Source: Paenibacillus rhizovicinus (GTDB taxonomy: Bacteria > Bacillota > Bacilli > Paenibacillales > Paenibacillaceae). Taken from it: 64,000 nt of DNA. Shown piece by piece: positions 60,743 through 64,000 of this stretch. Both the position numbers and the translations under genes were made by a program. The stretch is taken from NCBI RefSeq assembly GCF_010365285.1, contig NZ_CP048286.1:1445001-1509000 (forward strand), given 5' to 3'. Below the pieces are notes generated by a model, which was not told the DNA's origin, did no database searches, and was given only the letters and a program-made list of their open reading frames with translations. Every line of letters begins with the position of its first letter. Position 1 is the stretch's first letter.

Positions 60743-62803
60743 TCAGCATTTCCAAGTGCGGATGTTCGTCGCCACGAATTGACTCCGAAGAGGCTTCAGT
60801 TCATTGCTTACCGGCTCGTAATTGCCGCTGGATTGCAGCTCGCGAGCCTTTTCGTTGTCATCCAGGTTCATCCGCAGCACGTTCATCAATGTACCTCGCA
60901 GCCTCGCATTGAAGACCGGGCACATCAGCTCGATTCTCCTTGTCAGGTTGCGGGTCATCCAATCCGCGCTTGATAGATAAAGCTCCTCTTCCCCGCCGTT
61001 ATGGAAATAAATAATGCGGGAATGCTCCAGAAACCGGTCAACGATGCTAATCACGCGAATGTTCTCGCTCAGCCCCTGCACGCCGGGACGCAAACAGCAA
61101 ACGCCGCGAATGATGAGCTCGATCCGAACGCCCGCTTGCGATGCCTCGTACAGCTTATCGATCATTTCCTGATGCGAGAGACTGTTCATTTTCGCGATAA
61201 TATGGGCAGGTTTGCCTTCGGCGGCATGCGCCTTCTCGCGATCGATCAACCCGAACAGCTTTTCCCGCAAATCTGTCGGCGCAACGCCGAACGCTTTCCA
61301 CTCATAGGGAGACGAATAACCGGTAATTTCATTGAACAACGCCGAAGCGTCCGCACCGATAACGGGATGGGACGTGAACAAGCCGATGTCCGTATACAGC
61401 TTCGCCGTGCTGTCATTGTAATTCCCTGTGCCCACGTGAACATATCGGCGCAGCATGCCCTGTTCGCGGCGTACGACCAGCGTGATTTTCGCATGCGTCT
61501 TCAGTCCTACGAGGCCGTACACGACATGACAGCCAGCTTTCTCAAGCTGCCGCGCCCAAGCGATATTGCGCTCCTCGTCAAACCTCGCTTTCAGTTCCAC
61601 GACTACGGTTACTTGCTTCCCGGACTCCGCGGCCATGGCCAAAGCCTGCACGAGCGCGGACTGTCCGCTTACCCGGTATAACGTCATTTTGATTGCGAGC
61701 ACATTCGGATCTTGAGCCGCATCCAAGACGAAATCGCTCACCGCTTCGAAAGACTCGTAAGGATGGTAAACCAGCACATCATCCTGGCGGATCACGGCGA
61801 ACATGTCTTCCGTATCTTCGAATTCCTGCGGATATACCGGCTCGATTCGCGGATATTTCAAATTCTCGTAGCCGTCAAGCGAACCGGCGAAACGCATGAG
61901 AAAACTCAAATCCAACGGCCCGTCGATTTCAAACAAGTTTTCGCCTTGTTCGAGCTCTTCTTTCAGCATAAGCAGTGCATAAGGATGCATGCCTTTGCTG
62001 TATTCCAGACGAACCGGAAGTCCCCAGCGGCGGCGGCGAAGCTCCTTCTCGATCTCTTCCAGCAAATCCTCGGCGCCCTCTTCGTTGAGCGTCAAATCCG
62101 CATTGCGCGTTAAACGAAACGGATCGACGGCTATCGTCGTATAACCATTGAACAATGTATTAATATGCCGCTCGATCAAATCCTCAAGCAGCACGAATTC
62201 ATGTTTCTTGCTATTGACACGGCCGGGAACCTGAACGAAACGCTGCAGGATCGACGGGACTTGAACGATTGCGAAGAACGGTTCCTCATCTAGCTCCAGG
62301 TCCGTGCCGTTGCCAAGCAGAACGGATAAATACAGCTCTTTGGTATGCAGCAGCGGGAACGGACGGCTTTGATCGACCGCCATCGGCGTCAAGACCGGGA
62401 ATACGATTTCATGAAAATATTCATCAACCGCTTTAAGCTGCTGCGGATTCAATTCGTCCATTGCACGGAAGCAAATGCCTTCCTTCGATAGGCCGCGAAG
62501 CACTTCGCGATACGTCCGGTATTGGTCCACGACCATTTGTTCGGTGCGTTTCATCAATCGTTTCCATAAACCCGCGGGCGAATAGCCCGAGAAATCGCGT
62601 TTCGTATAGCCTGCTTTTATTTGATCTTGAATGCCCGCCACGCGGACGCTCATGAATTCATCCAAATTACTCGACACGATGGCTAGAAACTTAGCACGTT
62701 CGAGCAGCGGATTCTCGGGATCGTGAGCTTCTTCCAATACCCTGCGGTTGAACTCCACCCAGCTTAAATCACGATTTACATATTGTGATATCGTCTTGTT
62801 CAT
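60743..62803 (-). CDS. ppk1: Polyphosphate kinase 1
   Basis: 686 residues, the normal length of Ppk1. Domains in order: N-terminal helices (YVNRDLSWVEFNRRVLEEA), head domain (SSNLDEFMSVRVAGIQDQI), and two PLD-like C-terminal domains containing catalytic histidines in VVYGLVGLKTHAKITLVVRR and in VDRFLEHSRIIYFHNGG. RYVHVGTGNYNDSTAKLYTD and IIAKMNSLSHQEMIDKLYEA are further family marks. The enzyme makes polyphosphate from ATP at the membrane. It faces ppx tail to tail. Confidence 0.96.
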   Translation of the reverse strand: MNKTISQYVNRDLSWVEFNRRVLEEAHDPENPLLERAKFLAIVSSNLDEFMSVRVAGIQDQIKAGYTKRDFSGYSPAGLWKRLMKRTEQMVVDQYRTYREVLRGLSKEGICFRAMDELNPQQLKAVDEYFHEIVFPVLTPMAVDQSRPFPLLHTKELYLSVLLGNGTDLELDEEPFFAIVQVPSILQRFVQVPGRVNSKKHEFVLLEDLIERHINTLFNGYTTIAVDPFRLTRNADLTLNEEGAEDLLEEIEKELRRRRWGLPVRLEYSKGMHPYALLMLKEELEQGENLFEIDGPLDLSFLMRFAGSLDGYENLKYPRIEPVYPQEFEDTEDMFAVIRQDDVLVYHPYESFEAVSDFVLDAAQDPNVLAIKMTLYRVSGQSALVQALAMAAESGKQVTVVVELKARFDEERNIAWARQLEKAGCHVVYGLVGLKTHAKITLVVRREQGMLRRYVHVGTGNYNDSTAKLYTDIGLFTSHPVIGADASALFNEITGYSSPYEWKAFGVAPTDLREKLFGLIDREKAHAAEGKPAHIIAKMNSLSHQEMIDKLYEASQAGVRIELIIRGVCCLRPGVQGLSENIRVISIVDRFLEHSRIIYFHNGGEEELYLSSADWMTRNLTRRIELMCPVFNARLRGTLMNVLRMNLDDNEKARELQSSGNYEPVSNELKPLRSQFVATNIRTWKC

Positions 62804-63006
62804 CGATTACATGGAGCCTCCTGATTGTCGAATAATACAATTATGTAGGGATAATGTTCGTCACATATTAATGAATTGTAAAGGACACGTAAACATCAGG
62901 CTCCAATAACTTATTTTTTGGTAAAGGCCATAGTCCATATGCTACAATTATACAATAATTATAAAGGGATTTCGGCCGCTTAGAACTTGAAGGAGTGATT
63001 GATTAT

Positions 63007-64000
63007 ATGGATCGGGTCGTTTGGAAACGAATTTGGCGAACCGCGTTGGTGCTGTCTCTGCTGGTTATTTTCATCCTTGCCGTCATTTACGTGACACCGC
63101 TAGTTTACCCGTTTCTGCTCGGATGGCTGCTTGCTTACGCGATTAATCCGATCGTGAACCTGCTTAACCGGAAATTAAAAATTCCGCGCTGGCTCGGCGT
63201 CTCTATTACCCTCGTTATTTTCGTCATTGCGATGCTGACCATCGTCTCGGCGCTCGTCACCCGCATCGTCGTGGAAATCATCACGCTGTCCAAATCGCTT
63301 AACAACAATATCGATTGGTGGCGCGATCAATTCGAATACATAATGGATAAACCGGAAATCCAAAACCTGATCACCAAACTGACATCCTTCTACCAGGATA
63401 ATCCCAACTATCAAGAAACCATCAACGGCCGCATTTCGGATACTGCGAATTTAGTAGCTCAGACGAGTACCCAGATCATTACGTCGATCCTGAACGGCAT
63501 CGTCAGCATCATTACCTCGCTCCCGAATGTCGCCACGATATCGATCGTCGTGCTGCTGGCCGCGTTCTTCATCAGCAAAGACTGGACTAGGCTCGGCAAA
63601 CGGACAGCCGCCTGGTTTCCGCAAAATATTATGCAGTCCGCGTTCGTCGTCTGGCGAGATCTCAAAAAAGCGCTCTTCGGTTATTTACGCGCCCAGTTCA
63701 TCATGATCTCCATTACGGCGGTCGTCGTAACCATCGGCCTGCTTATTATAGGCGTCCACTACGCGATCACGATCGGCATGCTTATCGGTCTCGTCGACCT
63801 GCTCCCTTATCTTGGCGTAGGCGCGGCGATGGTGCCTTGGATTCTCTATACCTTCATTTATGGAGACGTTACGCTGGGAATCGAGCTTTCCATCCTGTAC
63901 GGGGTCATTCTCGTTGCCAGGCAGACGATCGAACCTAAAGTATTGGCGAGCAGCGTCGGACTGGAGGCGCTGCCGACACTGATCGCCATGTTCGTCGGAC
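63007..64000 (+). CDS. ytvI: YtvI-type sporulation integral membrane protein (AI-2E family), partial
   Basis: 331 residues visible, cut by the window edge. The AI-2E-family order is evident: helices LVLSLLVIFILAVIYVTPLV and PFLLGWLLAYAINPIVNLLN, a charged soluble region (residues about 90-150), and LVDLLPYLGVGAAMVPWILY with ARQTIEPKVLASSVGLEALP. Overall it resembles B. subtilis YtvI, whose gene is also near citZ and pfkA. Ribosome site GGAG, ATG at 63007. Paralogue of the gene at 10311. Confidence 0.82.
   Translation, partial: MDRVVWKRIWRTALVLSLLVIFILAVIYVTPLVYPFLLGWLLAYAINPIVNLLNRKLKIPRWLGVSITLVIFVIAMLTIVSALVTRIVVEIITLSKSLNNNIDWWRDQFEYIMDKPEIQNLITKLTSFYQDNPNYQETINGRISDTANLVAQTSTQIITSILNGIVSIITSLPNVATISIVVLLAAFFISKDWTRLGKRTAAWFPQNIMQSAFVVWRDLKKALFGYLRAQFIMISITAVVVTIGLLIIGVHYAITIGMLIGLVDLLPYLGVGAAMVPWILYTFIYGDVTLGIELSILYGVILVARQTIEPKVLASSVGLEALPTLIAMFVG

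Overview
The window looks like a chromosomal stretch of a spore-forming Gram-positive of the Paenibacillaceae (Paenibacillus or a close relative). The signs are strong AGGAGG-type ribosome sites with many TTG/GTG starts, a tricistronic GerA-type spore germination operon, a YjcZ-type miniprotein, a YtvI-type sporulation membrane protein, a YtpB-type large terpene synthase, a CshA-type helicase and a citZ-icd-mdh order like that of Bacillus subtilis. Genus assignment is inference from protein character, not from a search. No tRNA, rRNA, prophage or CRISPR array is visible.

Layout. 1-4930: urease operon ureABC-ureF-ureG-ureD on the minus strand (ureD cut by the window edge). It has no ureE, and its sigma-A promoter is preceded by a GlnR/TnrA box. 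5130-8173: ilvD, whose terminator has been split by an IS150-group IS3 element with a 4-bp target duplication. 8190-15710: a small zinc-finger membrane protein, a polysaccharide deacetylase, an AI-2E-family membrane protein, a class B penicillin-binding protein, a GltC-like LysR regulator, a rhomboid protease and thiol peroxidase. 15710-22930: small conserved proteins, a structured minus-strand ncRNA (6S RNA candidate) with its own promoter and terminator, a DUF624 membrane protein, a 31-codon YjcZ-like gene, cshA, a YitT protein and a DUF4015 glycosidase-like protein. 23080-25524: a possible operon of an unknown gene, ytpB and pfkA. 25829-30182: cold shock protein, methyltransferase, two small unknown proteins, oligoendopeptidase F and an SsuE-like flavin reductase.

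30385-36060 is a four-gene ABC export operon: LolD-like ATPase, lipoprotein membrane-fusion adaptor, large MacB/FtsX-type permease and a second ATPase with an apparent AbrB-like C-terminal domain. It sits behind a near-consensus promoter with a 36-bp inverted repeat abutting the -35. 36060-36490 is a gene-free GC-rich stretch with a degenerate hairpin-forming repeat array. 36488-42027: DUF92 protein, GAF/HD-GYP protein, GDPD phosphodiesterase, CapA-family protein and a metallo-beta-lactamase-fold hydrolase. 42227-45779: the germinant receptor operon behind a sigma-G-like promoter. 45921-52584: type 2 IPP isomerase, nagB-nagA, an NHL beta-propeller protein, and a PfkB-type kinase with a DeoR regulator. 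52658-64000: recQ, citZ-icd-mdh (with a CcpC-type box upstream of citZ), the convergent pair ppx/ppk1, and the start of ytvI.

The window is mostly core metabolism and cell-envelope genes. The parts least explained by known families are the ATPase with the AbrB-like tail and its operator-like repeat, the repeat array at 36.2-36.4 kb, the His-rich (and possibly Cys-extended) UreG in an operon without UreE, and the structured RNA at 16.2-16.4 kb.
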